Positions 8,317 through 17,298 are shown, numbered from the stretch's first letter. The stretch: 64,000 bases of DNA from Mycolicibacterium moriokaense (GCF_003347205.1 NZ_QQBJ01000007.1:186001-250000), one strand, 5' to 3'. Numbers and translations are program-made. The notes: generated by a model not told the origin, from the sequence alone.

Positions 8317-8321
8317 CTGCT

Positions 8322-8822
8322 CTACCGCGCGACGAGGCGGAAGACCGGAATGGTGCGTCCGACGGCCGCTGTCTTCTCGAGGTAATCGCCCCACCCGGCG
8401 TAGACCTGCTCGGCCAGGCCGTACAGGCGGTCGTGTTCGGCAGGATCGGTGACCTCGGTCGCGATGAACGGTTCGTCGCCGAACTCGCATTGCGGGTTGG
8501 CTTTCAGGTTGTAATACCACTGCGGGTGGTTCTCGCCGCCGTAGTTGGACGCGGTGAGAATCGGGTCGGGTCCGTCATGGAAGTAGGTCAGTTGGTGTTC
8601 GCGGCGCTGACCGGTTTTGGCGCCCGTGCTGACCAACGGGGCCGTCGACGGACCGCCGAGGATTCGCGGATACCAACCACGGGTCGTTCGGAACAGCCAC
8701 GGGTCGATGCGAGGGAACACGTGGTGCGCCATGAACTGCCCTGCCGACGAACGGCTGAACGTTTCCGTGGCTTTGTACCAGCGGCTGTGTTTCTTGTGCG
8801 GATCCACGTAGTGCAGTGGCAT
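8322..8822 (-). CDS. Deazaflavin (F420)-dependent nitroreductase family protein
   Basis: The 166-residue product belongs to the DUF385/Ddn family, whose members use reduced F420 to reduce quinones or nitro compounds at the membrane. Characteristic elements are GGPSTAPLVSTGAKTGQRRE (nucleotide phosphate-binding loop with TGxKTG), then ILTASNYGGENHPQWYYNLK and the closing AGWGDYLEKT. The ATG at 8820-8822 (MPLHYVDPHKKHSRWYKATE) is the family-like start; an in-frame ATG at 8843 adds only seven residues. It sits with other reverse-strand small genes but is 48 bp from the next, so co-transcription is possible, not shown. Confidence 0.9.
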   Translation of the reverse strand: MPLHYVDPHKKHSRWYKATETFSRSSAGQFMAHHVFPRIDPWLFRTTRGWYPRILGGPSTAPLVSTGAKTGQRREHQLTYFHDGPDPILTASNYGGENHPQWYYNLKANPQCEFGDEPFIATEVTDPAEHDRLYGLAEQVYAGWGDYLEKTAAVGRTIPVFRLVAR

Positions 8823-8870
8823 GGGCGGACGATAGCCCTGCAACCGGGTCCGCAGACGGGATCGGACAAG

Positions 8871-9275
8871 TCAGCGACTGGGAAACGCGCTGCCCGCGAC
8901 CACCTGAATGTGCAGCGGCAAGACGATCCGCTCCTCGTGGGCCTCGAGGCGCACGGTGTAGACGTGCATCCCGCCGGTCGGCTCGATGGGCAGCGCGATG
9001 GGCGGCGTCACCATGAACGCGATCCGGCTCGGCACGGTGAAGTACGACGAGCGCGCGGGTGTCCACTGCTGCCCCGACGGGCCCGCCGCATCGATGTGCA
9101 GACCGAACTGCTTGCCCCGGTCCTGGCGGCTGACCTCGCAGAAGATGACGCACCGCGTCGCAAACGCCGTGGAACCATCGGCGACGGTGGTCGAGGTCCA
9201 GCACCCGCCGGTCACGTTGAGCATGTCGTCGACCACCTCGGCGTGGTTGGCGAAGAAGGCATTCGTCAGGCGCAT
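8871..9275 (-). CDS. Conserved hypothetical protein (resembles DUF6941)
   Basis: The 134-residue protein begins MRLTNAFFANHAEVVDDMLN and continues with a beta-rich body (GGCWTSTTV, RCVIFCEVSRQDRGK, then VPSRIAFMVTPPIALPIEPT). It lacks a signal peptide and membrane helix. The N-terminal 'TNAFFANHAEVVDDMLNVTGG' style is how I recall DUF6941 proteins, which have no established function. The ATG at 9273-9275 is the only sensible start. Neighbours on the same strand are the NlpC/P60-like gene upstream (38 bp) and the Ddn-like gene downstream. Confidence 0.6.
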   Translation of the reverse strand: MRLTNAFFANHAEVVDDMLNVTGGCWTSTTVADGSTAFATRCVIFCEVSRQDRGKQFGLHIDAAGPSGQQWTPARSSYFTVPSRIAFMVTPPIALPIEPTGGMHVYTVRLEAHEERIVLPLHIQVVAGSAFPSR

Positions 9276-9313
9276 CTCAGGAAGCTATCGCATCGGCCGG
9301 CCCCCGAGGTCGC

Positions 9314-10009
9314 CTACTCGAGCACCACAGCGATCTCGTCGCTGAGCTTGTACCCTTCGGTCAGCGGCAGCGCGTCGCCGCTCCAGAACTTGCCCGGGTC
9401 GAACCAGCTGGAGTGCTTCTCGGTGGTCAGCAACCCCATCTCCTCGTAGGTGATCGCGACGGTCTCGGCGCAGTACGCGGTCTCCAACCCCACCTTGCGC
9501 TGGTCGGCTCGCCTGCGCTGGGCGGATTGGCGAACCTTCCTGTCCACGAACGGGATTCCCCTGGTCCAGTCGCTGGTTGTCGGCACCCGTCCGCGAAACC
9601 ACCGACCCGTCAGTCGAGCCGTGCTCGGGAACGGCGTCCCGTCCATCCGCGCGATGACGCGCAACACCTGGTCTTCCTGCTCGCGCGTCGCGTACGGAGT
9701 GAGCTGGCGCAGCCAGCAGCGCTGCCCGTAGTTGTTGATCCAGCGCTCGACCGCCGCCCGGGCGTCGTTGAGTTGGACACCGCGCTGGTGGGTGCCCGTC
9801 CACATGTCGGGCAGCTTGTCGCCGAGTTCGGCGTGCCACATCAACGGTGGCAGGTCGTCGATCGCGACGGTCATCCCGACATGGTTGACCGGCGCATTGG
9901 TCATCGTCTGGATGGCGCGGTCGGGCCGCGAGCCGCCTCGGAAAAGCCAGATATCGCCGGTGCGGGTTTCGGTGAGGGCGCGCTCGAGGGTGACCGTGTT
10001 CGCATCCAC
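9314..10009 (-). CDS. Permuted NlpC/P60 (YiiX-like) cysteine peptidase-fold protein
   Basis: The 231-residue protein has the order seen in permuted papain-like YiiX/YebB enzymes. A GDIWLFRG strand comes first, then NHVGMTVAI with the conserved histidine (about residue 43), and the catalytic cysteine near the C-terminus in ETAYCAETVAITYEEMGL. These proteins may act as hydrolases or acyltransferases on lipids or peptides; the substrate here is unknown. There is no signal peptide, so it is likely cytoplasmic. The start ATG 10007-10009 gives MDANTVTLERALTETRTGDI. It is divergent from the 53-residue membrane protein, 27 bp away. Confidence 0.75.
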   Translation of the reverse strand: MDANTVTLERALTETRTGDIWLFRGGSRPDRAIQTMTNAPVNHVGMTVAIDDLPPLMWHAELGDKLPDMWTGTHQRGVQLNDARAAVERWINNYGQRCWLRQLTPYATREQEDQVLRVIARMDGTPFPSTARLTGRWFRGRVPTTSDWTRGIPFVDRKVRQSAQRRRADQRKVGLETAYCAETVAITYEEMGLLTTEKHSSWFDPGKFWSGDALPLTEGYKLSDEIAVVLE

Positions 10010-10036
10010 CAGCGCAGCTTAGGCACACTGACGGGC

Positions 10037-10198
10037 ATGCACAGCATCTGGAAGTGGGTTGGCCTGGCCGGTGCGGCCGGTGTCGTCGCCGGTGGTGTTC
10101 TGGTCGCACGCGATCAGCGACGGCGCAACTCCTACACCCCCGAGGACATCCGGGCCCGGCTGCATCAGCGGCTCGCCGAGTCGGAGCACAGAAGTTAG
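10037..10198 (+). CDS. Small single-pass membrane protein (53 aa)
   Basis: The product begins [20 protein letters not shown] and has one N-terminal hydrophobic helix (about residues 5-25), followed by a basic ARDQRRR stop-transfer segment and an amphipathic tail ([16 protein letters not shown]). It lies inside a longer open frame that is otherwise antisense to the neighbouring gene, so it is easily missed. The ATG at 10037 and the ordinary codon use support a real gene. Its stop overlaps the stop of the convergent cyclase by 4 bp. No function can be assigned. Confidence 0.65.
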   Translation: MHSIWKWVGLAGAAGVVAGGVLVARDQRRRNSYTPEDIRARLHQRLAESEHRS

Positions 10199-10980
10199 GC
10201 GTCCACCGCGTACAGCCGGTGCTTGCCCGAGAAGCCCTTGAGCTCGACCTCGCGGCCGTCGTCGAACGCGATGTCGTCCTGGCCGTCGACCGAATCCCGG
10301 ACCGGTTCGCTGACCAGGGTCTGACCGCCGTCGGCCTCGGCGGCCACCCTGGCCGCCATCGCGACATTCCTGCCGAACAGGTCGTCTCCGCGGCGCACCG
10401 ACTTGCCCATGTGGATTCCGATACGCACCCGAATCCCGTTGGGCCGCTTGCGAAGTGCGCGCTGCACATCCATGCTGCAGCGCACCGCCTGCTCCGACTC
10501 GGCGAAAGCCACCATGAACCCGTCGCCCTGGCTCTTGACGACGTGACCTCGATGGCTGTTGACGAGCCGCCGGATCAGCTTGTCGTGCCTGCTGATCAGC
10601 CGGACCCACGCGCGGTCGCCGATGCGCTCGTTGAGCGCCGTGGACTCCTCGATGTCGGAGAACATGATCACGACGTTGCCGTTGGGCGCCAGCCGCGCCA
10701 GATCGGGCCGCTCCACCTCGGCCCAGTCGGCCAGGTCCTCGATCGAGGAGCGCACCGCCGCGCCGAACCCCTCCTTGCGGATGATGTTCGCCGTCTGCCA
10801 CATCGTCTTGACGGCCTCCCGGCCGCCGGACAACAACATGTTGCGGGTGTCGACCCGGTTGCGCAGTTCGTCGGCGTCGCGGCGGGCGCGGGTGAGCGCT
10901 GCCCACAGCACGGCCAGCCCGACGGCCTCGGCGACGGCGACGGCCGCAAGGGCGTAGACGGCGATCTGCATCCCGGTCAC
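10195..10980 (-). CDS. Membrane-anchored class III adenylate/guanylate cyclase (Ma1120/Rv1120c-like)
   Basis: One N-terminal membrane helix (about residues 5-28) leads into a cytoplasmic linker and a cyclase homology domain from about residue 100. Metal-binding aspartates sit in MFSDIEEST and KSQGDGFMV, the latter with the purine-selecting lysine. The transition-state motif reads [10 protein letters not shown], so the arginine is kept but the canonical asparagine position holds alanine. Single-helix cyclases of this size match the M. avium protein Ma1120, whose M. tuberculosis relative is Rv1120c; I infer orthology from architecture. The product should be cAMP. It is convergent with the 53-aa gene and divergent from the AttH-like gene. 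Confidence 0.85.
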   Translation of the reverse strand: MTGMQIAVYALAAVAVAEAVGLAVLWAALTRARRDADELRNRVDTRNMLLSGGREAVKTMWQTANIIRKEGFGAAVRSSIEDLADWAEVERPDLARLAPNGNVVIMFSDIEESTALNERIGDRAWVRLISRHDKLIRRLVNSHRGHVVKSQGDGFMVAFAESEQAVRCSMDVQRALRKRPNGIRVRIGIHMGKSVRRGDDLFGRNVAMAARVAAEADGGQTLVSEPVRDSVDGQDDIAFDDGREVELKGFSGKHRLYAVDA

Positions 10981-11005
10981 CGGTCAAGTATTGGATGCTG
11001 GTGCC

Positions 11006-11959
11006 GTGAAGCGACAGCCGCCCTACTACGAGAGCAGGTTCGTGCGGGCCAACCATCCCTATCGCGGGCAGGCGCTGTGGCTGCGCTCCACGCTGCTGTT
11101 GCCGACGTCCGGGGTACCCGTCGCAGACTCCTGGGTGATGGTGTTCGACCCCGACGGCTCAGGTAACCGGGCGTTGAAGGTCCCGCATTCGATCGATCAG
11201 TGCGACTTCCGCGACGACACGTGGTCGGCCCGAATCGGCGCGACGTCGATCGACGACGGCACCGTGCGGGGAGCAGTCGGTGCCTCGGGCCGGTCGGCGC
11301 ACTGGGACCTGCGCATCACGCCGGGCGGCCAGGCGCCGGTCAAGCTGCTGACCGAGCGCGGCTACAAGGCCAGGTTTCCGACGGCCAAGACGATGGTCCG
11401 CCATCCGCTCGCCCGGTTCGACGGCGACGTCGAACTCGACGACGTCCGCCTGCAGGTGGACGGCTGGACCGGCAGCGTCAACCACAACTGGGGGCGCCGC
11501 CACACCCCGGCGTATGCGTTCGGCCAAGTCTGCGGTTTCGACGGCTCGCCCTCGTCGAGCCTGGAGGTCGTGACGGCGCGCGCCGCCGTCGGCCCGGTCT
11601 TGCTGCCTGCCGCCACGCTTCTGGTGCTCCGCCATGACGGCAGGGAGGTGGCCGTGCGGTCGGTGCCTGCGTCGCGCCATACGCACGGCGATTACCGGCC
11701 GTTTCACTGGACGTTCGGTGCCAGGGTCGACGACGTCACCGTCGACGGTGAGATCACCGCCGAGCCGCACGACGTGATCGGGCTGACCTACACCGACACC
11801 GGCGGCGAGTCGAAGTACTGCTACAACTCCGCGCTCGCCTCGTGCCGGATTCGGTTGTCGGGCAGCGGGATCGCGGCGACAGAACTGACCGCGAGCCGAC
11901 GCGCGATGTTCGAGATTCTCACCGGTACCCGCCACGAAACGGTGAGTCTGCTCGCCTAG
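11006..11959 (+). CDS. AttH/CrtC-like lipocalin-fold protein
   Basis: The 317-residue protein is beta-rich. It carries the segment SVNHNWGRRHTPAYAFGQVC and repeated WTF/HWDL strands, like the AttH/hydroxyneurosporene-dehydratase (CrtC) lipocalin-related family. Such proteins bind or act on hydrophobic ligands; no catalytic assignment is possible here. The reading frame can begin at TTG 10991, but the GTG at 11006 (MKRQPPYYESRFVRANHP) fits better. No signal peptide is present. It converges on the epoxide hydrolase gene, with repeat copy B between them. Confidence 0.65.
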   Translation: MKRQPPYYESRFVRANHPYRGQALWLRSTLLLPTSGVPVADSWVMVFDPDGSGNRALKVPHSIDQCDFRDDTWSARIGATSIDDGTVRGAVGASGRSAHWDLRITPGGQAPVKLLTERGYKARFPTAKTMVRHPLARFDGDVELDDVRLQVDGWTGSVNHNWGRRHTPAYAFGQVCGFDGSPSSSLEVVTARAAVGPVLLPAATLLVLRHDGREVAVRSVPASRHTHGDYRPFHWTFGARVDDVTVDGEITAEPHDVIGLTYTDTGGESKYCYNSALASCRIRLSGSGIAATELTASRRAMFEILTGTRHETVSLLA

Positions 11960-11967
11960 TTTCCTGG

Positions 11968-12049
11968 GCGAGCTGGGCCTACACCGCAGGTAGGGGAACG
12001 CAAGAGTCCATAAAGCCGCAGGACAAAGTGAACATTCGCGTCTGCTCGC
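11968..12049 (-). repeat. Intergenic palindromic repeat, copy B (long form)
   Basis: Read on the reverse strand this copy starts GCGAGCAGACGCGAA, has the same GCGTTCCCCTACCTGCGGTG run as copies A and C, and closes with CTCGC. The inner part between the arms differs from the other copies. It lies between the convergent AttH-like and epoxide hydrolase genes. Confidence 0.7.
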
Positions 12050-12059
12050 GAGGGGAACT

Positions 12060-12434
12060 TCAGCCGAACTGACTGGTGATGGTGGCCATGTCGAAATAGT
12101 CCCGCCAGGCCTTGATTCGGCCGTCCTCGATCTCGAACACCCCGGTCACCGGCAGCGAGATCGGCTCGGCGCCCGCGCGCCGCATCACATCGGTGCGCTC
12201 GTTCATCACCACGTTGCCGTCGCTGACCTGCCTGTGCACCTGGAAGTCGATGCCCTCGAAGCGGGCCGTGAAGCCCGCGATGAACTCCTTGATCGCCTCG
12301 CGGCCCTGCACCGGTTCCATCGGAATGTTGTGGTAGATCCCGTCTTCGACGAAGTAGCCGGCCAGTTCCTCAGGATCGGGCGCGGTCCACTTCTTGCAGA
12401 ACTCGGTGACCAGTTCGTCGGCTGAGCGCGTCAT
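12060..12434 (-). CDS. Limonene-1,2-epoxide hydrolase family protein (EphG-like)
   Basis: The 124-residue protein is the full length of this SnoaL-like cone-barrel family, which opens epoxides by direct water attack in a one-step mechanism. All five catalytic residues known from the Rhodococcus enzyme have equivalents: Y34 and N36 (GIYHNIP), R80 and D82 (NERTDV) and D112 (WRDYFD). A fold-only relative would usually lose these, so hydrolase activity is likely; the substrate may be an epoxy-lipid or epoxy-sterol. The ATG at 12432-12434 overlaps the permease stop as ATGA, implying translational coupling to the NCS1 permease. Confidence 0.85.
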   Translation of the reverse strand: MTRSADELVTEFCKKWTAPDPEELAGYFVEDGIYHNIPMEPVQGREAIKEFIAGFTARFEGIDFQVHRQVSDGNVVMNERTDVMRRAGAEPISLPVTGVFEIEDGRIKAWRDYFDMATITSQFG

Positions 12435-13858
12435 CCCCTGATGAAACTCAGTGAACCCAGGTAAATCAAGCCCGCCAGGGCGGCCGATCCGACGGTGCTC
12501 AGGTCGACGCCACCGGCCATGTCGGCCAACGGCCCGACGTAGAGCGTCGTGTTCACCGTCAGCACCCCGAACGTCGCACCGACCACCCAGGCGGCGACCG
12601 CGGGCAGGTGCCATCCGCCGGCGAACCAGTAGCGGCCACCGCGGCGGCCATGGGCGAACGCTTGAAGATCCACCGGGTCAAAGGTTTTGGTGCGCAGCGC
12701 ACCGATCGCGAGGATCGCCACCCACGGCGTGATGACCGCGTTGAGCGCCACCGTCATCGCGGTGACCGAGTCGATGGCGTCGAAGACGAACACGCCGACG
12801 TACAGCAGCGCGATGGCCACGGCGGCGGTGATGATCGTGGTCTGCGTGCGCTTCAGCCTGGGCGCCAGCCCTTCGAGGTCCAGACCGCTGGCGTAGACGC
12901 ACAGCACCCCCTGGCTCATGCCGCCGAACAGCGAGATCACCACGATGGGCAGGACGTACCAGGCGGGGGAGTTGGCGACCAGATCGTCGATGTAGGAGTC
13001 GCTCGGGTTGGCGAACGTCATGGCCGTGAAGGCGCCGAACAGGCTGGGAAGAAGCACGCCGATGAACATGCCGAGGGCAAGGGCGGTGCAGATCTGCCTG
13101 TTGCTGAATCGAATCGACGAGATGCGACGGGTGTAGTCGCCGATGGTGGGGCCGTAGGAGATCGGCGCGGCCGCGAACAGCACCGCCGACAGGGCCCAGG
13201 TCTGCCAGAAGCCGCCCAGCGCGTACTCGCCGCCCGACGCGCCGGCATCGAATCCGCCGGCGAACGCGAACACCCCGACGACCATCAGGCCGCCGACGAT
13301 CGGCACCACGATCTTCTGGATGGCGACGATGGTGGCGTGGCCGTAGAGCGCCACCGTCACCATCAGAGCGGCCACCGCGGCATAGGCGAACGCGTGCACG
13401 ATGTCGCTTTCCGGTGTACCGAGTAGGCGGTGACCGGCCGCGACGAGGGCATCGCCACTGGTCCACACCGTGACCGCCGCGAAGCCGAGTGCGATCGCCA
13501 GCGCCAGGCCGGACCCGATGAAGCGGCCGCGGATGCCGAAGAAGGCGCCGCTGGAGACGGTCATGTTGGTGCCGGTGCGGGGTCCGATGATCGCGGTCGG
13601 CAGGACGGCCAGGGTGCCGACGGCGGTGCCGACGGCCATCGAGGTGACGGTCTGCCAGAAGCTCAGGCCGAACAGGATGGCGAAGGCGCCGAACACGACG
13701 TTCGTCCAGGTCAGATTCGCGCCCAGGAACACCGCCGCGAGATTGCGCGGCCCGGAGTCGCGGGCGTCCTCGGGCAGGCATTCGACGCCGGCGGCTTCGA
13801 TCGCGCCGACGCGATCGTCGGTGAGAACGGTGTCGGGCGCGGGGATCGTTGCGGTCAT
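12431..13858 (-). CDS. NCS1-family purine/cytosine/allantoin permease
   Basis: The 475-residue protein has about twelve hydrophobic segments after a short cytoplasmic N-terminus. It contains NCS1 signatures such as GANLTWTNVVFGAF, PTAIIGPRTGTNMTVSSGAF and ISYGPTIGDYTRRI. Members are sodium- or proton-coupled importers of nucleobases and related compounds; the substrate cannot be told from sequence. The gene is divergent from a TetR regulator with two operator-like repeats between them, and overlaps the downstream epoxide hydrolase gene by 4 bp. It is therefore probably repressed by that TetR. Confidence 0.85.
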   Translation of the reverse strand: MTATIPAPDTVLTDDRVGAIEAAGVECLPEDARDSGPRNLAAVFLGANLTWTNVVFGAFAILFGLSFWQTVTSMAVGTAVGTLAVLPTAIIGPRTGTNMTVSSGAFFGIRGRFIGSGLALAIALGFAAVTVWTSGDALVAAGHRLLGTPESDIVHAFAYAAVAALMVTVALYGHATIVAIQKIVVPIVGGLMVVGVFAFAGGFDAGASGGEYALGGFWQTWALSAVLFAAAPISYGPTIGDYTRRISSIRFSNRQICTALALGMFIGVLLPSLFGAFTAMTFANPSDSYIDDLVANSPAWYVLPIVVISLFGGMSQGVLCVYASGLDLEGLAPRLKRTQTTIITAAVAIALLYVGVFVFDAIDSVTAMTVALNAVITPWVAILAIGALRTKTFDPVDLQAFAHGRRGGRYWFAGGWHLPAVAAWVVGATFGVLTVNTTLYVGPLADMAGGVDLSTVGSAALAGLIYLGSLSFIRG

Positions 13859-13878
13859 GAGCTGCTCGATTCAGCTTG

Positions 13879-13915
13879 TTGATGCGTAACTCAATAGTGT
13901 TGATGTAGTGTTCAA
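13879..13915. promoter_or_regulatory. Two tandem TTGA-N8-TCAA operator candidates
   Basis: TTGATGCGTAACTCAA (13879-13894) and TTGATGTAGTGTTCAA (13900-13915) share the form TTGATG-N6-TCAA and lie exactly 21 bp apart, two helical turns. They are in the short space between the divergent permease and TetR genes, so they probably bind this TetR as two dimers. Confidence 0.65.
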
Positions 13916-13950
13916 TAAGATCGGTGATCCGTCAAGGGCAGGAGGAGAAA

Positions 13951-14574
13951 TTGGGGGTCGAGGTGCGCGACGCCAAACGCAAATTGCCCGCCGAACGACA
14001 CGGTGAACTGCTGGCGATGGCGGTGGAGATCAGCGCCGCCGAAGGCTTGTCCGCGGTGACGCTGCGACGCGTCGCCAGCGCTCTGGGCGTGACTCCTGGA
14101 CTGGTCAGCCACTATTTCTCCTCGGCGGAACAGCTGATCACCGCGGCGTTCCGGACGGCCGCCGTCGCCGATCTGGCCGAGGCCCGCGCCCGCGTGGCGG
14201 ACGCGGCGACGCCGACGGCGAAGATGGCGGCGCTGATGGACTACGTGCTCGACGAGTCCAGTGAGGACGCCAGCGCCCTCTGGCTGGACGCCTGGAGCCT
14301 GGGTCGGCGCAACGAGGCGCTGGCCGACGAGGCCAATTCGTTGACCGACCAATGGCTCGAGTGCATCGCCGACATCGTCTGCTCCGGCATCGGGTCGGGC
14401 GAGTTCCGCGTCGCCGACCCGGATGTCGCCTCGCGACGGCTGCTGACCATGATCGACGGGCTGGGCGCGCAGATGGTGGTGCGCGCCGTTCCCTCGGCGG
14501 AAGCCAAGCACATCGCGCGGTCGTATTTCACCTCCGAACTCGGCATCGACACCCGAGTTGAGCGAACTCGCTGA
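13951..14574 (+). CDS. TetR-family regulator of the permease/epoxide hydrolase operon
   Basis: The N-terminal helix-turn-helix reads VTLRRVASALGVTPGLVSHYF, typical of TetR/AcrR, and the remaining helical domain should bind the inducer. The frame can open at GTG 13924, but a strong AGGAGGAG site ends a few bases before TTG 13951, so the TTG start (207 residues) was preferred. Overall it resembles the BetI-like TetR group, which controls divergent catabolic operons. The nearby paired TTGA-N8-TCAA sites fit autoregulation plus control of the permease. Confidence 0.85.
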   Translation: MGVEVRDAKRKLPAERHGELLAMAVEISAAEGLSAVTLRRVASALGVTPGLVSHYFSSAEQLITAAFRTAAVADLAEARARVADAATPTAKMAALMDYVLDESSEDASALWLDAWSLGRRNEALADEANSLTDQWLECIADIVCSGIGSGEFRVADPDVASRRLLTMIDGLGAQMVVRAVPSAEAKHIARSYFTSELGIDTRVERTR

Positions 14575-14679
14575 TTGCGTCGTCAATTACCGGTGTCATC
14601 AACGGTCACGCCCTATGCTTAGCGCGTAAAACAGTCCATGACCGGCGGAGGGCGCCATGGCCTGTGCGGAGGCGTTGAA

Positions 14680-17298
14680 ATGACCAGCGATCTGCTGACG
14701 GGACGCGACAGCGAACTCGGGGCGATACGTCGTGCGCTGAGCGGAACCGGCAACTACTGCGGTGTCGTGATCTGCGGCGCGGCCGGCGTCGGTAAGACCC
14801 GGCTGGCCCGCGAGGTGTTGGCCCGCGCTCAGGCCGCAGGTGAGCGGACGAATTGGATCGCCGGAACGGAGTCGGCGCGACCGTTGCCTTTGGGGGCGTT
14901 CACCGGGTCCATCACCGAGACGGCGGCGGGGTCGATGCCCGATGTCGGCCGTCTGATCAACTCCTTCGTCGCTCAACAACGTCAGGGCAAGGTGCTGATC
15001 GGCGTCGACGACGCGCACCTGCTGGACGGGCTGTCGGCGCACGTGGTGCATCAACTCGCGCAGACCCGCGGTCCCCGGCTGGTCGTCACCGTGCGCACCG
15101 GCGAGGCGGAACCCGACGCCGTGACCGCGCTGTGGAAGGACGGGCTACTCGCCCGGCTCGACCTGGAGCCGCTGTCGAAGGCCGCCACCCGCAGCCTGAT
15201 CGAGGCGACCCTCGACGGCGCGGTGGACGCCCGTAGCGCCCAACGTTTCTGGAAGCTGACCGGGGGCAACGCGTTGTTCCTGCGACAGCTCCTCAGCGAC
15301 CAGGTGGCGGCAGGCCGGATGCGCCAGGTCGCCGGGGTGTGGATGTGGGACGACCGGGTTGCGGTGTCTCAGAGCATCACCGACATGGTCGGTCGTCAGT
15401 TGGGCGAGCTCTCCGACGGCGTGGCGCTGGTGGTCGACACGTTGTCGCAGTGCGAGCCGCTACCGATCGACGTGCTCACCGCGGTGGCCGATCGCACCGA
15501 TCTGGAGGCCGCGGAGCAGATGCGGCTGGTCACCGTCGAGCGCTCCGGCAACGAGCGGATGGCCCGGCTGGCACATCCGCTCTACGGCGAACTGCGCCGG
15601 GCCGGCGCGGGCGAGATGTATCTGTCCCGGATCCGCGGCAGGCTCGCGCAAGGCCTCGGCGAGCGGCCCGACGCCGACATGCAGTCGACGGTGCGGCGCG
15701 CGCTGCTCACGCTGGAATCGGACCTCGCGCCCGACCCCGAGTTGTTCGTCGACGCGGCCCGCTTCGCGATGACGCTGTTGGACCTCGACCTCGCGGACCG
15801 ATTCGCCGCCGCGGCGGTGTCGGCGGGGGCGGGCGAGGCGCCGGGGGTGCAGGCGATGAACCTGGTGCTGCGCGGCCGCGGCGACGACGCGGAGAAATTC
15901 CTCAGGGAGATCACCTCCGAAGGCAACGAGGACACACATCGATGGTCGACTGTGCGGGCGGCCAACCTGATCTGGACGCTCGGCAGGCCCGCGGATGCGG
16001 CGGCGATCCTGGAAGGTCTCGCGGCCGGGCCGGAGTCACCCACGGAACAAGCCTCCCGGGCAGCCGTCCAGGCCTGTGTCGACGCCGTGTACGGACGATG
16101 CGAGCAGGCAGCCGAAACGGCCACTGCCGCACTGGATTCACAGCAGCTCGGTGATTTCCACGCCATGATGGCGTCGTTCGCCTTGGTGATGGCGCTGGGT
16201 GCGCTGGGTCGAGGTGACGAGCTGACCGACGTCGCCGATCGCGCGCTCGAGCGTGCGTCGACGTCGTTTCAGACCGCGCACCTGCGGTTCTGGTTCGGTG
16301 GCGTCTACGCCCGCGCCTGCAGGCTGACCGGCCGCATCGACGACTGCGCCAAGGTCGCCAAGCAGATGGCCGACTCGGTCAACGACGTTCCCGGTCTGGC
16401 GTATGCGAACCTGGTGTTCCTGCTCGGTCAGTCCGAGTTGATGCGCGGTGACCTGCCCGGCGCGGTCAAGCTGCTGCACGAGGCGCTCGCCGGGGTCGAA
16501 CATCACGGCATCACAACGGGTTTGCGTCCTGCGACCTGTTTCGCGTTGGCCGAGGCACACGCCAAACTGGGGCAGTCTGCCGAGGCGAACGCGGCGCTGG
16601 AAGAGGCGCGCGAGAACGTGCCGGACAGCTACGTGTACATGCACACGGCGCTGGCCACCGCGACCGGGTGGGCTCTGGCTGCGGGCGGGTATCTGTCCGA
16701 TGCGGTGGCGGCTGTGCGCGATGCGGCCGCGCAGGCCCGCGACGTAGGCCAGCCCACGCACGAGCTGATCTGCCTGCAGGTGGCCGCGCAATGGGGCGAC
16801 TCCTCGATGTCGGAGAGGGCGCGGGAACTGGCAGGCGAGTTGTCCCTACCGCTCGCCGACGCCGTTGCGCGGCATGCGGAGTCGTTGGCGGCCAAGGACG
16901 GCGAGGGCCTGCTCGCGGCGTCCAACGACTACAGGGCGCTCGGCGACAAGGCCGCTGCCGCCGACGCCGCCGCGCAGGCCGCGGTGGCGTTCTCGCAGAG
17001 CCAGCAGCGCAGGCGTCGGCTGTATGCCGCCGCGATCGCACAGGGGCTGTCCGACGAATGCGGCGGGCTGAGCACACCCGCGTTGCGCAGCCCGACGGGT
17101 CATCCGCTGACCGAACGGCAGCGCGAGATCGTCGAACTGGCCGTCGCAGGCATGTCCAACAAGGACATCGCCAAAAAGCTCTACATGTCGGTGCGCAGTG
17201 TGGAGGGGCATCTGTATCGCGCCTGTCAGCGGGTGGGCGCCAATTCGCGCGAGGAGTTGGCGGCCATCATCCGCAAGGGTCCTGCCGTCGCGGACTGA
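14680..17298 (+). CDS. Large LuxR-family transcriptional regulator with AAA ATPase (LAL type)
   Basis: The 872-residue protein has an N-terminal STAND/AAA domain with Walker A GAAGVGKTRLAREVL and Walker B KVLIGVDDAHLLD. A long helical TPR-like middle follows (about residues 330-780). A C-terminal LuxR helix-turn-helix closes the protein (LTERQREIVELAVAGMSNKD through SVRSVEGHLYR). Such MalT-like proteins bind an effector and ATP before activating promoters. The ATG at 14680 has a GGAGG site; the longer frame from 14638 lacks one. No obvious target gene is adjacent; the next gene has its own riboswitch. Confidence 0.85.
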   Translation: MTSDLLTGRDSELGAIRRALSGTGNYCGVVICGAAGVGKTRLAREVLARAQAAGERTNWIAGTESARPLPLGAFTGSITETAAGSMPDVGRLINSFVAQQRQGKVLIGVDDAHLLDGLSAHVVHQLAQTRGPRLVVTVRTGEAEPDAVTALWKDGLLARLDLEPLSKAATRSLIEATLDGAVDARSAQRFWKLTGGNALFLRQLLSDQVAAGRMRQVAGVWMWDDRVAVSQSITDMVGRQLGELSDGVALVVDTLSQCEPLPIDVLTAVADRTDLEAAEQMRLVTVERSGNERMARLAHPLYGELRRAGAGEMYLSRIRGRLAQGLGERPDADMQSTVRRALLTLESDLAPDPELFVDAARFAMTLLDLDLADRFAAAAVSAGAGEAPGVQAMNLVLRGRGDDAEKFLREITSEGNEDTHRWSTVRAANLIWTLGRPADAAAILEGLAAGPESPTEQASRAAVQACVDAVYGRCEQAAETATAALDSQQLGDFHAMMASFALVMALGALGRGDELTDVADRALERASTSFQTAHLRFWFGGVYARACRLTGRIDDCAKVAKQMADSVNDVPGLAYANLVFLLGQSELMRGDLPGAVKLLHEALAGVEHHGITTGLRPATCFALAEAHAKLGQSAEANAALEEARENVPDSYVYMHTALATATGWALAAGGYLSDAVAAVRDAAAQARDVGQPTHELICLQVAAQWGDSSMSERARELAGELSLPLADAVARHAESLAAKDGEGLLAASNDYRALGDKAAAADAAAQAAVAFSQSQQRRRRLYAAAIAQGLSDECGGLSTPALRSPTGHPLTERQREIVELAVAGMSNKDIAKKLYMSVRSVEGHLYRACQRVGANSREELAAIIRKGPAVAD

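Noticed and set aside
7281-9449. 722-codon forward frame
   Set aside because: Overlaps three well-supported genes in other frames; low-complexity Arg/Gly/Ala composition with no domain.
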